Shown: positions 8,680 through 17,127, numbered from the stretch's first letter. The stretch is 64,000 nucleotides of DNA from Pseudarthrobacter sp. NamB4 (GCF_005796185.1 NZ_VAHM01000004.1:186001-250000), one strand, 5' to 3'. Notes: generated by a model from the letters alone, not told the origin. Numbers and translations are program-made.

Positions 8680-9543
8680 ATGACGTCTACCATCGCCACC
8701 GAGACCGTAAGGCCGGAACGCAATATCCCCGCAGAGATCGCCCGCTCCTGGCTCCTCGTGAATGCCATGAAGCCGGAGCTTTTCGACCAGTCGGCAGTCT
8801 CCCGCGCCGACTCGATCATCCTGGATATTGAAGATGCGGTGGACCCTTCCCAGAAGGACCAGGCCCGGAACAACGTCATCGACTGGCTGACCGCCGGCGG
8901 CAAGGCCTGGGTCCGCATCAACGACGCCACCAGCCCCTTCTGGGCCGACGACCTCGCCGGCCTCCGCGGCACCCCTGGCCTGCTCGGCGTCATGCTCGCC
9001 AAGACCGAATCCGCGGACCAGGTCACCGAAAGCTTCCACCGCATGGACGGCAAGACCCCCGTGATCCCGCTGGTGGAATCCGCCGTCGGCATCGAGGAAG
9101 CCAACAACATCGCCAAGGCCCAGGGCGCCTTCCGCCTCGCCTTCGGCTCCGGCGACTTCCGCCGCGACACCGGCATGGCGGCCACTCCGGAAGCCATGGC
9201 CTACCCGCGTGCCAAGCTCGTGGTCGCCAGCCGCGTGGGCAACCTCCCGGGCCCCATCGACGGCCCCACAGTGGGCACAAACCATCCCATTCTGCGCGAG
9301 CAGACTGGCATCACCGTGATGATGGGCATGACCGGCAAGCTCTGCCTGGCCATCGACCAGACCCCCGTCATCAACGAGGTCATCAGCCCAACGCCGTCGG
9401 ACGTCGCCTGGGCCACCGACTTCATGGCTGACTTCGAAGCCAACGGCCGCGTCATCAGGGACGGCTCGGACCTGCCCCGCCTGGGCCGCGCCGAGAAGAT
9501 CATGAAGCTCGCGGTAGCCTTTGGGGTGCAGCCCGCGCTGTAG
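8680..9543 (+). CDS. HpcH/HpaI aldolase / citrate lyase beta family protein (CitE-like)
   Basis: A 287-residue TIM-barrel CoA-ester lyase of the CitE-like family. The segment IILDIEDAVDPSQKDQAR near residues 46-63 and PLVESAVGIEEA carry the acidic residues that bind Mg2+ in this family; AFGSGDFRRDTG follows. Members cleave acyl-CoA esters such as malyl-, citramalyl- or hydroxymethylglutaryl-type thioesters, and stand-alone actinobacterial forms are not part of a citrate lyase complex. The start ATG 8680 is favoured over the in-frame ATG 8617: it matches family N-termini and a -10-like TACGGT (8668-8673) lies six bases before it, suggesting a leaderless message. Confidence 0.87.
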   Translation: MTSTIATETVRPERNIPAEIARSWLLVNAMKPELFDQSAVSRADSIILDIEDAVDPSQKDQARNNVIDWLTAGGKAWVRINDATSPFWADDLAGLRGTPGLLGVMLAKTESADQVTESFHRMDGKTPVIPLVESAVGIEEANNIAKAQGAFRLAFGSGDFRRDTGMAATPEAMAYPRAKLVVASRVGNLPGPIDGPTVGTNHPILREQTGITVMMGMTGKLCLAIDQTPVINEVISPTPSDVAWATDFMADFEANGRVIRDGSDLPRLGRAEKIMKLAVAFGVQPAL

Positions 9544-9572
9544 CACCCACACTTTTCATTCCAGGAGACCCC

Positions 9573-10511
9573 GTGACCGCGACGCCCTATCTGGTACACG
9601 GGGTCTTTTGGCCCGCGCACGATGATATCGCCGGTTCATCCGACGCCCCTCCCGTGCTGCGCCTGCAGGCACCGGACGGCACCTTCAGGGAAACAGCGCT
9701 CGACGACGGCACGCGACTGGGCTTCCGGCTCGCCGCGGAAGGGAAGTCCTGCCTGGGCCACTACCGGGTGCACGGCCCAGCCCGCCGTGACCACGTGCTG
9801 TGCAGGAACAGCTCTCCCTCCGTCCGGGGCCACCAGTGCGACAGGTGCTTCATGCAGGACGAGTTCCGGCTGATGCATGAGTTCCACCGCGGCGGCGGTG
9901 TCCCGTCCGGCCTGCGCAGCTACTTGATGCAGCCGCACTGGCTCTATGTCGCAACCTTCGCCGACGGCGCCAGCAAGGTGGGAACGGCCTCGGACCTGCG
10001 CAAGTGGCAGCGGCTGGCCGAACAGGGCGCCGTGGCCGCCAGCTACGTAGCCCGCGCCGGGGACGGGCGGGTGGTCCGGGTCCTGGAGGACCTGGTAACG
10101 AGCAATGGCGGCCTGCCGCAGCAGGTGCGTTCTGCCGCCAAGGCAGCGGCCCTGGCAGCCCCGGCTCCCGCCGACCGGATCAAGGCCCGTAACTCCGCCC
10201 TCGCAGCCGTCGCGCGTAAGGTGGCGTCCACCGCAGGTGAAGAGGGGTTTGAGCTTGTGGACGAGACTTGGACCAGGCCCGGACTCGCTGGCCGGCTGTG
10301 CTCGGAAACGGCGCGGCATGCCTACCCCCATTCCCTGGAATCAGATGCCCACGGCTTCACCATCCGGTCCGTTTGCGGCAGCTTTGCCTTGGCAAGCCTG
10401 GATGGCGCGGATCTGGAGTTCGTGGTGGACCTGGGCCGGCTCAAGGGCCGCACCATAGAACTCGGAGACCACCGCTCGGATGTACCCGCGGTCCAGGAAG
10501 CGCTGTTCTGA
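9573..10511 (+). CDS. DUF2797 family protein
   Basis: 312 residues starting at GTG. A Cys-rich patch (HVLCRNSSPS, then QCDRCF) near residues 70-92 looks like a small metal site, followed by LYVATFADGASKVGTASDLRKW, a pattern reminiscent of GIY-YIG nucleases (LYVA...KVG), then a less conserved C-terminal half. These are features of DUF2797, whose function is unknown. It lies 29 bases downstream of the CitE-like gene and is probably co-transcribed. A nucleic-acid-related role is a guess from the motif pattern. Confidence 0.75.
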   Translation: MTATPYLVHGVFWPAHDDIAGSSDAPPVLRLQAPDGTFRETALDDGTRLGFRLAAEGKSCLGHYRVHGPARRDHVLCRNSSPSVRGHQCDRCFMQDEFRLMHEFHRGGGVPSGLRSYLMQPHWLYVATFADGASKVGTASDLRKWQRLAEQGAVAASYVARAGDGRVVRVLEDLVTSNGGLPQQVRSAAKAAALAAPAPADRIKARNSALAAVARKVASTAGEEGFELVDETWTRPGLAGRLCSETARHAYPHSLESDAHGFTIRSVCGSFALASLDGADLEFVVDLGRLKGRTIELGDHRSDVPAVQEALF

Positions 10512-10518
10512 CTCCCGG

Positions 10519-10524
10519 TAGACT
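10519..10524 (+). promoter_or_regulatory. -10 box of a likely leaderless transcript
   Basis: TAGACT is followed by six bases and then the GTG at 10531, so transcription should begin at or next to the start codon. The same hexamer drives several translation genes in this window. Confidence 0.5.
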
Positions 10525-10530
10525 TGCAGG

Positions 10531-10755
10531 GTGCTGAACGAATTCTGGGCCACCGCGCCAACCCGCTACAAAGTGCTGGTCTTCAGCGCCATGGGACTGA
10601 TCGCCGTCGGCGTCATCCTTAACCTGGTGGGCAACACCAGCGGCAACTCCTGGCTGGCCATGGCGTCGCTGCCGGTCATCGGGCTGGGACTCGTCCTGCA
10701 CGTCGCTGGCATGGTGGTCCGTGGCCAGGCAATCCAAAAGAAACTTCGCCGCTAA
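10531..10755 (+). CDS. Small two-helix membrane protein (DUF3188-like)
   Basis: 74 residues with two hydrophobic segments (about 15-32 and 40-62) and a basic C-terminus (KKLRR). Size and layout resemble DUF3188 proteins, of unknown function. GTG start with a -10 box six bases upstream, hence probably a leaderless message. Family assignment is tentative. Confidence 0.65.
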   Translation: MLNEFWATAPTRYKVLVFSAMGLIAVGVILNLVGNTSGNSWLAMASLPVIGLGLVLHVAGMVVRGQAIQKKLRR

Positions 10756-10818
10756 GCCTCAAGGGACACCCGCCTCCCCAACCCTTCACCTTTTTTCTGC
10801 CGCTCAAGAGCCTGACGA

Positions 10819-10824
10819 TAGGCT
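10819..10824 (+). promoter_or_regulatory. -10 box of a likely leaderless transcript (hadA-like gene)
   Basis: TAGGCT ends seven bases before the ATG at 10832, with no ribosome site between, as expected for leaderless mRNAs in actinobacteria. Confidence 0.4.
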
Positions 10825-10831
10825 TGGGCCC

Positions 10832-11293
10832 ATGACTATCAATCCGGACCTGCAGGGCCGCAGCTACCCTGCCGCAGAGGTGTACGACGTCGGCCGCGAG
10901 AAGATCCGCGAGTTTTCCCGCGCCGTGAAAGCCACCCACCCTGCACACTTCGACGTCGAGGCCGCCAAAGCCCTGGGCCACACAGACCTGGTGGCCCCGC
11001 CGACCTTCGCCATCATCGTCGCCCAGCGGGCCGACGCCCAGCTCATCGAGGACCCGGAAGCCGGCATCGACTTCTCCCGCGTGGTCCACGCCGACCAGCG
11101 CTTCACCCACCACCGCCCCATCTTCGCCGGAGACCAGCTGGTGGCGGAACTCCACGTGGACAGCGTCCGGGCCATGGGCGGGGGAGCGATGATCACCACC
11201 CGCTCCGAAATCTTCGCCCTCGGCGCAGGCGAATCCCGGGAACCAGTCACCACCACCACGTCATCAATCCTGGTCCGGGGAGAGGGACAGTAA
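10832..11293 (+). CDS. MaoC-like dehydratase, HadA-type subunit
   Basis: 153 residues with the N-terminal MaoC / FAS1 dehydratase-region fold: the start reads MTINPDLQGRSY, and PPTFAII with the hot-dog helix follows. In mycobacteria HadA pairs with HadB to dehydrate 3-hydroxyacyl-ACP in fatty acid elongation. Here it is followed after two bases by a HadB-like gene, consistent with a heterodimer. HadA-type subunits usually lack the catalytic residues, which sit in HadB. The upstream in-frame ATG 10721 gives 37 residues unlike the family, so I chose 10832. Confidence 0.85.
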   Translation: MTINPDLQGRSYPAAEVYDVGREKIREFSRAVKATHPAHFDVEAAKALGHTDLVAPPTFAIIVAQRADAQLIEDPEAGIDFSRVVHADQRFTHHRPIFAGDQLVAELHVDSVRAMGGGAMITTRSEIFALGAGESREPVTTTTSSILVRGEGQ

Positions 11294-11295
11294 CC

Positions 11296-11733
11296 ATGAG
11301 CCTCAGCATCCACGAACTCAGCCCCGGCCAGGAGATCGGCAGCCGAAGCATCGAGGTCACCCGCACCGACCTGGTCAAGTACGCCGGCGCCTCCGGTGAC
11401 TTCAACCCGATCCACTGGAACGAGGCCTTTGCCACCAGCGTCGAGCTGCCCGGCGTGATCGCGCATGGCATGTTCACCATGGGTTCCGCTGTGCAGCTGG
11501 TCACCGACTGGGCCGGCGACCCGGCCGCCGTCGTCGACTTTCAGACGCGCTTCACCAAGCCCGTCCTGGTCACCGACACCACCGGCACAGCTGAGCCCGG
11601 CGCCACCATCGAGGTCAGCGGCATCATTGGAAAGCTGGACGCCGAGGCCAACACGGCGCGCATCGACCTCACTGTAGTTTTCGCTGGCCAGAAGGTCCTG
11701 ATGAAGGCCCAGGCCGTCGTCGCGCTTTCCTAG
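11296..11733 (+). CDS. MaoC-like dehydratase, HadB-type catalytic subunit
   Basis: 145-residue single hot-dog domain. The hydratase-2 catalytic motif is visible as YAGASGDFNPIHWNEAFA (about residues 31-48), with Asp and His as catalytic pair, followed by VIAHGMFTMG. It should complete a (3R)-hydroxyacyl thioester dehydratase with the preceding HadA-like subunit. The start lies two bases after the HadA stop, so translation is coupled. A strong hairpin at 11767 follows. Confidence 0.88.
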   Translation: MSLSIHELSPGQEIGSRSIEVTRTDLVKYAGASGDFNPIHWNEAFATSVELPGVIAHGMFTMGSAVQLVTDWAGDPAAVVDFQTRFTKPVLVTDTTGTAEPGATIEVSGIIGKLDAEANTARIDLTVVFAGQKVLMKAQAVVALS

Positions 11734-11766
11734 TCCGCGTTGGCATCACAGCCAGTTGTAAAAAGT

Positions 11767-11804
11767 ACTGAGGGAGGATGCCCGGTTGGGCAGCCTCCCT
11801 CAGT
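11767..11804. terminator. Bidirectional intrinsic terminator
   Basis: ACTGAGGGAGG and CCTCCCTCAGT form an 11-base-pair stem, extended inside by TGCCC/GGGCA around a GGTT loop. On the minus strand it is followed by CTTTTT, on the plus strand by TCTTTC. It would stop both the HadA/HadB transcript and the converging protease pseudogene. Confidence 0.85.
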
Positions 11805-11841
11805 CTTTCAAGGCGATCCGGCCGCGATCAGTAAGCCGCCG

Positions 11842-12818
11842 TCAGTAGGACGAAGCGGCCGCGTTGTAGGCAGACTGGATGACGGAGCCCCAGTAAGGTC
11901 CGTACATCCTGGTGGAATTGTTCCCGTAGCCGTAGCTGTTGACCGGGTTCTGGTAACCGCCAGACGACGTTCCGATGAACCAGGGCCCGCCCGAGGAAGC
12001 ACCCGTCATGTTGCACGGGATCCCCTGCGAGTTGAACCGCGGGTTGTAGGGATCGTTGGTTGCGGTGCCCGAGCAGCTCTTGAGGGTTTCTCCGTTGAAG
12101 GGTGCTGCTGCCGGGTAGCCGAATGCCTTGTAGCCAAGGCCGCGGGCCGCAGCGAACCTCACTCCGGAGGCTCCCACGACGTCAGCAAGATTGCGGCCGT
12201 TCAGCTGCGACATGACCGCGAACCCGGTGTCCTACTGCATGCTGCCCGTCGAGCTCCACTGGGTTGGCGCATAGAGGGCCTTGGCCGTCCACTTGCCATA
12301 AGGCGCTGCGCCATTGAGGTAAGCAGGAACAAAGGTGAACCTCGTCGCGAAAGCTCCGGGTCCCTCATTGAGGCAGTGGCCCGAGGTGGACACCGTGTTC
12401 CTGTTGGTGGAGGCCACCGAGTTGGCCGAGCAGACATAATCCGCTCCGCTTAGGGTGAAGAACACCTTGCCGATGTGAGGTACCGGTTCTCGCTGGCATT
12501 TGCCATGGGCTGGACTGCCGGCTCCGAAGCCTTGATTTTGGTTTCAGCTCCCTTGCCGGCGGCTTCTTCGGCGTGGACGGCATTGGTCTCCTGGCGTTGA
12601 AGCGCCTTCTTCGCGAGTACATCGCCGGGTATGGCAGCCCGCATCCGGTCAGGCGTCCAGTAGTCAGCACTGGAGGAGCCGGCGATCCTGGTGCTGGTCA
12701 CGCCGGGAACTTCCTTGTTCTCTGGCGCAGCAGGCGCCGCCGTGGCTCCCCCTGCCGAGAGGGTGACCAGTGCGTCTACAAGTATTGTTACTGCATTTTT
12801 GAAGCTGTTGGGTGGCAA
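11842..12818 (-). pseudogene. Decayed secreted trypsin-like serine protease gene
   Basis: Three minus-strand pieces together encode one protease: a signal-like segment and propeptide (about 12480-12818), a catalytic part with the His motif TSGHC (12232-12480), and the C-terminal part with the Ser motif GASSGGPW (11842-12231). Two lesions separate them. Near 12475-12485 the frame shifts between ASENRYL and GKVFFTLSG, and an in-frame TAG stands at 12232-12234 just before DTGFAV, which probably carries the catalytic Asp. The start is also unclear: the only in-frame candidate is a TTG at 12818 without ribosome site. The product would have been a roughly 320-residue extracellular peptidase. Either a pseudogene or, less likely, sequencing errors. 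Confidence 0.8.
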
Positions 12819-12860
12819 GGGGCAGCAGCAGGTGCCACAGAGTCGCGATGCTTTCCCTAG

Positions 12861-12866
12861 TACAGT
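12861..12866 (+). promoter_or_regulatory. -10 box of a likely leaderless murB transcript
   Basis: TACAGT followed by six bases and the GTG at 12873; no ribosome binding site is visible in between. Confidence 0.45.
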
Positions 12867-12872
12867 GGTCTG

Positions 12873-13940
12873 GTGACTCCCAGGATGCTTTCCGAACTGA
12901 CCACGGCCGCCGTCGGAGGTCCTGCCGGCACGTACATCGAGGCCCGCACCGAGACCGAGATCGTTGACGCCGTCCGCACTGCCGACGCCGCGGAGGAGCC
13001 GCTGCTGATCATCAGCGGAGGCTCCAACCTGCTGATTTCCGACGACGGGTTCCCCGGTACCGTGGTGAAAATCGCCTCGGAAGGCTTCACGGTCAACGCA
13101 GAAGATTCGTGCGGCGGCGTTGCCGTGGTGGTGCAGGCGGGCCACAACTGGGACAAGCTGGTGGAACACGCGGTTCTCCATGCCTGGTCGGGGATCGAAG
13201 CCCTGGCCGGCATTCCTGGCTCCACCGGGGCCACTCCCGTGCAGAATGTGGGCGCCTATGGCTCGGACGTGTCCCAGACCATCGCCGCTGTCCGCACCTG
13301 GGACCGCAAGCGGAACGCCGTGAAAACTTTCACCAACTCCGAGCTGAAGTTCGGTTACCGGGACTCGATCCTGAAGCAGACCACCGTAAACGGTTCACCC
13401 CGGTATGTTGTGCTGACCGTGGAGTTCCAGCTGCCCATCGGGCGGATGAGTGCACCCATCCGGTACGCGGAGCTGGCGCGCTCGCTGGGCGTGGAGCAGG
13501 GAAAGCGGGCCTACGCCACGGACGTGCGCCGGGAAGTACTGAGGCTGCGTGCATCCAAGGGCATGGTGTGGGACGCCGCCGACCGGGACACCTACTCCAC
13601 CGGCTCCTTTTTCACGAATCCAATTGTGCCGGGCGAGGTGGCCGGGGCGCTGCCGGAGACGGCGCCACGTTATCCTGCCGGCCAGGACGGGCTGGTCAAA
13701 CTGTCCGCTGCTTGGCTGATAGACCAGGCCGGGTATGGCAAGGGTTTTGGCCTCGAGCCGGACAGCGTCTCCGGCGGACGCGCATCACTGTCCACCAAGC
13801 ACACCCTGGCCATCACCAACCGCGGTTCAGCCAAGGCGGCGGACGTGGTGGCCGTGGCGCGCGAGGTGCGCGCCGGCGTCGAACGCCGGTTTGGGATCAC
13901 TCTGCACGCCGAACCGCTGCTCATCGGCTTGGAACTGTAG
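12873..13940 (+). CDS. murB: UDP-N-acetylenolpyruvoylglucosamine reductase
   Basis: MurB reduces UDP-GlcNAc-enolpyruvate to UDP-MurNAc with NADPH and FAD in the cytoplasm, the second committed step of peptidoglycan synthesis. 355 residues. The FAD-binding segment LLIISGGSNLLISDDGF is at about residues 44-60, GIPGSTGATPVQNVGAYG near 113-130, and a catalytic Ser in YSTGSFFTNPI near 241. The GTG start is preceded by a -10 box at six bases. The upstream neighbour is the converging protease pseudogene; no operon partner follows. Confidence 0.96.
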   Translation: MTPRMLSELTTAAVGGPAGTYIEARTETEIVDAVRTADAAEEPLLIISGGSNLLISDDGFPGTVVKIASEGFTVNAEDSCGGVAVVVQAGHNWDKLVEHAVLHAWSGIEALAGIPGSTGATPVQNVGAYGSDVSQTIAAVRTWDRKRNAVKTFTNSELKFGYRDSILKQTTVNGSPRYVVLTVEFQLPIGRMSAPIRYAELARSLGVEQGKRAYATDVRREVLRLRASKGMVWDAADRDTYSTGSFFTNPIVPGEVAGALPETAPRYPAGQDGLVKLSAAWLIDQAGYGKGFGLEPDSVSGGRASLSTKHTLAITNRGSAKAADVVAVAREVRAGVERRFGITLHAEPLLIGLEL

Positions 13941-13991
13941 ACGGTCCGTTTCTGCTGCCGGCCTCGACCCCGGCGGGGACGGTGAGTCCCA

Positions 13992-14308
13992 TCAGGGCAT
14001 CAGGGCAGAGGCCCAGCCGGCGCTGGTCAGGTAGAGCCCCAGGAACAGCCAGACGAGCAGGCCTGGGGCTGCGGGCTCACCATCCCGGCCGTAATGCAGG
14101 TCGCCAGGCCGCAGGTGGCGACGGCGAGCGACAGGACCCAGAGGACCCTCCCGGCGCGGGCGTGCTGCCGCCAGTCGCGGAGAACACGCAGCTGGCCCCG
14201 ATTCACGCTGATCCCAGGGAAGAGCACGGCGTAGCCGGACGCCGTTCCGCCCGGCATCCACCGCTTTGTTCCTGAATCAAGCAACTGCCACAAACTCCCC
14301 AAAGTCAT
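13992..14308 (-). pseudogene. Small two-helix membrane protein gene with a frameshift
   Basis: The minus-strand reading from ATG 14308 gives a polar N-terminus, RDWRQHARAGRVLWV and one membrane helix, then runs into a low-quality tail and stops early. Shifting one base near 14060-14070 restores a second helix, GLLVWLFLGLYLTSAGW, ending at a stop at 13992. The two helices and matching composition suggest one original product of about 103 residues. Function unknown. It could be a broken gene, a sequencing error or, less likely, programmed frameshifting. Confidence 0.5.
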
Positions 14309-14329
14309 CTCCTACCCTAACCGGCCGTG

Positions 14330-14356
14330 TTGACGGACTCTGTCCGGCCGTAGGAT
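14330..14356 (+). promoter_or_regulatory. Promoter of the winged-helix protein gene
   Basis: TTGACG at 14330-14335 and TAGGAT at 14351-14356 face right with a 15-base spacer; TGTTGA at 14328 would give 17. The ATG at 14363 comes six bases after the -10 box, so the message is probably leaderless. Confidence 0.5.
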
Positions 14357-14362
14357 GGGGCC

Positions 14363-15493
14363 ATGACTGGGAAGCGTCTTACCGGTGCGGTCCTCGGCAG
14401 GCTTCGACTGGTGTCCCAGCGGCTGGTGCCTGCCCCCGTTGTGCCGACCGTCGGGCAGCTGGCCGATGTGCAGTCCGCCATCGCCGGGACGGTCCGCTGG
14501 ATGACCGCCCTGCAGGCCCAGGACCTGCCGGCAGCCCTGTGGGCAGTGGGTACCAGGGTGCCCGGAGCGGGACTCAGCGATGTCCGGGCTGCCCTCGATT
14601 CCGGCGCGGTGGTGCGCTCCTGGCCCATGCGCGGTACCTTGCACCTGGTGGCGCCGGAGGATCTGGGCTGGATGCTGGAGCTCACCGCGGAGCGGCTGAC
14701 CAAGGGCGTCGCCTCCCGGCACAGGGAGCTCGGCATCACATGGGCGGACATCGAGAAGTGCCGTGACATAGCACTGGACCATCTGGCCGGTGGTGCAGCC
14801 GCCGGCAGGCAGGAGCTGTTCCGGATATTCCAGGCAGCAGGGCAGCCCACCCAGGGCCAGCGGGGCATCCATATCCTGGGGACGCTTTGCCGGCACGGCT
14901 GGCTGGTCCTGGGGCCGCTGCCTGGAAACGAGCAGCTGTTTGCGGCCTTCGATGACTGGATCCGGGTGTCACGCCGCCTGGAGCGGCGGGAGGGGGTGGC
15001 AGAGTTTGCGTTGCGCTACTTCCGCAGTCATGGCCCTGCCACCGTCCGGGACTTCGCCTGGTGGACGCAAATTCCCCTGAGGGAGGCGCGGGCGGCGTTC
15101 GAGGACGTCAAGGACCAGCTGGTGGAGCTGGAATTCAAGGGGGCCAGCTACTGGCTGTCCCCGGAGGCGGGGGCGCTGCTCGACGGCGGTGTCCCCGGCT
15201 CGCGGTCCGTCCTCCTGCTTCCCGGCTTCGACGAGTTCCTGCTGGGGTACCAGGACCGGAGCGTGGTCCTGGCAGTGGAGCATGCGAACAGGATCGTGCC
15301 CGGCGGCAATGGCGTCTTCAAGAAGACCCTGGTGGCCGGGGGAGAGGTGACCGGCACGTGGGCTCGGGAAGGCACGGGCCCGGGCGCCGGCGTCGTGCCT
15401 GAACCCTTTGACGGGGCCCGGCCGCTGGGGGCCACCGCGCGGTCTGCCTTCAACCGTGCCGCCGGGCGCTACCTCGCATTCCTGCAGAGTTGA
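14363..15493 (+). CDS. Winged-helix DNA-binding protein, AlkZ/YcaQ superfamily (HTH_42)
   Basis: 376 residues with the tandem winged-helix layout of the HTH_42 superfamily, including RWMTALQAQDLPAALWA near residues 47-63 and VRSWPMRGTLHLV near 90-102. In Streptomyces AlkZ, a glycosylase that unhooks DNA interstrand crosslinks, a QxQ motif is catalytic; here QAQ stands in the equivalent place. The C-terminal half holds LLPGFDEFLLGYQDR, typical of the family. A DNA repair glycosylase role is therefore plausible but many family members are uncharacterised. No biosynthetic cluster surrounds it. Confidence 0.8.
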   Translation: MTGKRLTGAVLGRLRLVSQRLVPAPVVPTVGQLADVQSAIAGTVRWMTALQAQDLPAALWAVGTRVPGAGLSDVRAALDSGAVVRSWPMRGTLHLVAPEDLGWMLELTAERLTKGVASRHRELGITWADIEKCRDIALDHLAGGAAAGRQELFRIFQAAGQPTQGQRGIHILGTLCRHGWLVLGPLPGNEQLFAAFDDWIRVSRRLERREGVAEFALRYFRSHGPATVRDFAWWTQIPLREARAAFEDVKDQLVELEFKGASYWLSPEAGALLDGGVPGSRSVLLLPGFDEFLLGYQDRSVVLAVEHANRIVPGGNGVFKKTLVAGGEVTGTWAREGTGPGAGVVPEPFDGARPLGATARSAFNRAAGRYLAFLQS

Positions 15494-15495
15494 CT

Positions 15496-15570
15496 GCGAC
15501 GCTCTCTCACTTAACGTGCCTTTCCCGCCCACGCTCTCGCAGTCCTTTACGGGAGTGCGAGCGCGTACAA
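15496..15570. repeat. Degenerate copy of the inverted repeat array
   Basis: GACGCTCTCTCAC (15498-15510) and CACGCTCTCGCAG (15530-15542) repeat about 32 bases apart, and GTGCGAGCGCGTAC (15555-15568) stands inverted to them, giving a hairpin between 15531 and 15566. The arrangement and motif match the array at 35013-35180. It starts three bases after the stop codon of the winged-helix gene. Confidence 0.6.
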
Positions 15571-15587
15571 AGGGTGTTAAACGCAGC

Positions 15588-15644
15588 CGGCCCTGCCCCG
15601 CTTAGCCCGGTGCCGGTCAGCAACGGTTACGCGGGACAGGGCCG
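15588..15644 (-). terminator. Probable terminator of asd
   Basis: CGGCCCTGCCCCGC (15588-15601) pairs with GCGGGACAGGGCCG (15631-15644) over 14 positions with one wobble. It lies directly downstream of asd on the minus strand. The T run after it is short, so efficiency is uncertain. Confidence 0.55.
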
Positions 15645-15662
15645 TCGTAAGGAACCTGCGGG

Positions 15663-16793
15663 TTACAGGTTCCCGGTGGCGATGTTCAGCATGCGGCGCA
15701 GCGGCTCGGCGGCGCCCCAGAGGAGCTGGTCGCCCACGGTGAAGGCGCTGATGTACTGCGGGCCCATCTCCATCTTGCGGATGCGGCCTACGGGGATGTC
15801 CAGGGTGCCGGAGGCGGCCACGGGGGTCAGTTCGGCCATGGAGGCCTCCTTGGTGTTGGGAACCACCTTCGCCCACTGGTTGTCCTCGTCCAGGAGCTTT
15901 TCGATCTCGGCGACGGACAGGTCTTCGCGGAGCTTGAGGGTGAGCGCCTGGGAGTGGGAGCGCATGGCACCGATGCGGACACAGAGGCCGTCCATGATGA
16001 CGCGGTTCTCGTCGGAAGTGCCCAGGATCTTGTTGGTCTCAACCCCGGCCTTCCATTCTTCCTTGGACTGGCCGTTGCCCAAGTCCGCGTCAATCCAGGG
16101 GATCAGGGAGCCAGCCAGGGGAACACCGAACTGGGTGGCGTCGATTTCCGTGCGCTGGTGGGCCAGGACCTTGCGGTCGATATCCAGGATGGCCGACGCC
16201 GGGTCGTCCAGTTCCGTGCTGACCTCGGCGTTGAGCGTGCCGAACTGGCTGAGCAGTTCGCGCATGTGCCGGGCGCCGCCGCCGGAGGCAGCCTGGTAGG
16301 TCATGGAGGTGCCCCACTCCACCAGTCCGTTCTTAAACAGGCCGCCGAGGCCCATCAACATGCAGGAGACCGTGCAGTTGCCGCCGATGAAGTCCTTGGT
16401 GCCGTTGACCAGGCCCTTGTCGATAACGTCGCGGTTGATCGGGTCCAGCACGATGATGGAGTCGTCGTTCATGCGCAGTGTGGAGGCGGCATCGATCCAG
16501 AGGCCGTCCCAGCCGCGGCTGCGCAACTCACCGTGAACCTGCTTGGTGTAGTCGCCACCCTGTGCGGTGACAATAATGGGCAGCTTGGCCAGCGTATCGA
16601 CATCGAACGCATTTTCGAGCTTGCCGGCGCCTTCGGCGAAGGAAGGCGCGGCACCTCCCGCGTTGGAAGTGGAGAAGAACACCGGGTTGATGTTGGCGAA
16701 GTCGCCCTCGTCCTGCATGCGCTGCATCAGGACGGAACCGACCATGCCGCGCCATCCGACCAGGCCGACGGAAGGGGTAGCTGCTGTAGTCAT
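15663..16793 (-). CDS. asd: Aspartate-semialdehyde dehydrogenase
   Basis: Reduces aspartyl phosphate to aspartate semialdehyde with NADPH, at the branch to lysine/diaminopimelate, threonine and methionine. The 376-residue form resembles the enterobacterial rather than the shorter Gram-positive class. The nucleotide-binding start [18 protein letters not shown], the catalytic Cys140 in GGNCTVSC and the conserved [11 protein letters not shown] segment are visible. It stands alone between a plus-strand gene and the thyA-folA cluster; aspartokinase is not next to it. Confidence 0.96.
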   Translation of the reverse strand: MTTAATPSVGLVGWRGMVGSVLMQRMQDEGDFANINPVFFSTSNAGGAAPSFAEGAGKLENAFDVDTLAKLPIIVTAQGGDYTKQVHGELRSRGWDGLWIDAASTLRMNDDSIIVLDPINRDVIDKGLVNGTKDFIGGNCTVSCMLMGLGGLFKNGLVEWGTSMTYQAASGGGARHMRELLSQFGTLNAEVSTELDDPASAILDIDRKVLAHQRTEIDATQFGVPLAGSLIPWIDADLGNGQSKEEWKAGVETNKILGTSDENRVIMDGLCVRIGAMRSHSQALTLKLREDLSVAEIEKLLDEDNQWAKVVPNTKEASMAELTPVAASGTLDIPVGRIRKMEMGPQYISAFTVGDQLLWGAAEPLRRMLNIATGNL

Positions 16794-16906
16794 TGGACTA
16801 TTTTAGACGCCGCAACCGCCAGGGCGCAGTCGGTTACGTCACTCCCGCCAGGCCTGGATGCCGTGCATGGCCCTCAATCGACCGGCCTCCCCGGTGCGCC
16901 GAGCGG

Positions 16907-17125
16907 CTAGCCCCGTTTCGATTCCTCCACAACAGCTGCTTTGCGTGCCCGCAGCGCGAAGAACGCCCCGAACGCGAAGACCTGCGTCACCACCACCAGC
17001 ACGATGGCGCCGGCGATCTTGTTGCCGCCCAGAATCATGGTGAGCCCAACAATCGCGGAGAGCAGCGCCAGCAGGGGGAGCAGCATGTAACCCAGGACGA
17101 AGAGGGTTTCCGGTTTCTTCAACAT
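16907..17125 (-). CDS. Small membrane protein downstream of folA
   Basis: 72 residues with two hydrophobic helices (about 8-31 and 36-59) and a charged C-terminus. It starts two bases after the folA stop, so it is the third gene of the thyA-folA transcript. No recognised family; a link to folate metabolism is suggested only by position. Confidence 0.7.
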   Translation of the reverse strand: MLKKPETLFVLGYMLLPLLALLSAIVGLTMILGGNKIAGAIVLVVVTQVFAFGAFFALRARKAAVVEESKRG

Positions 17126-17127
17126 TC

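Noticed and set aside
11740..12453. Plus-strand 237-residue open frame
   Set aside because: It runs through a terminator hairpin and opposite the protease pseudogene; its sequence is Arg/Gly/Val-rich shadow.
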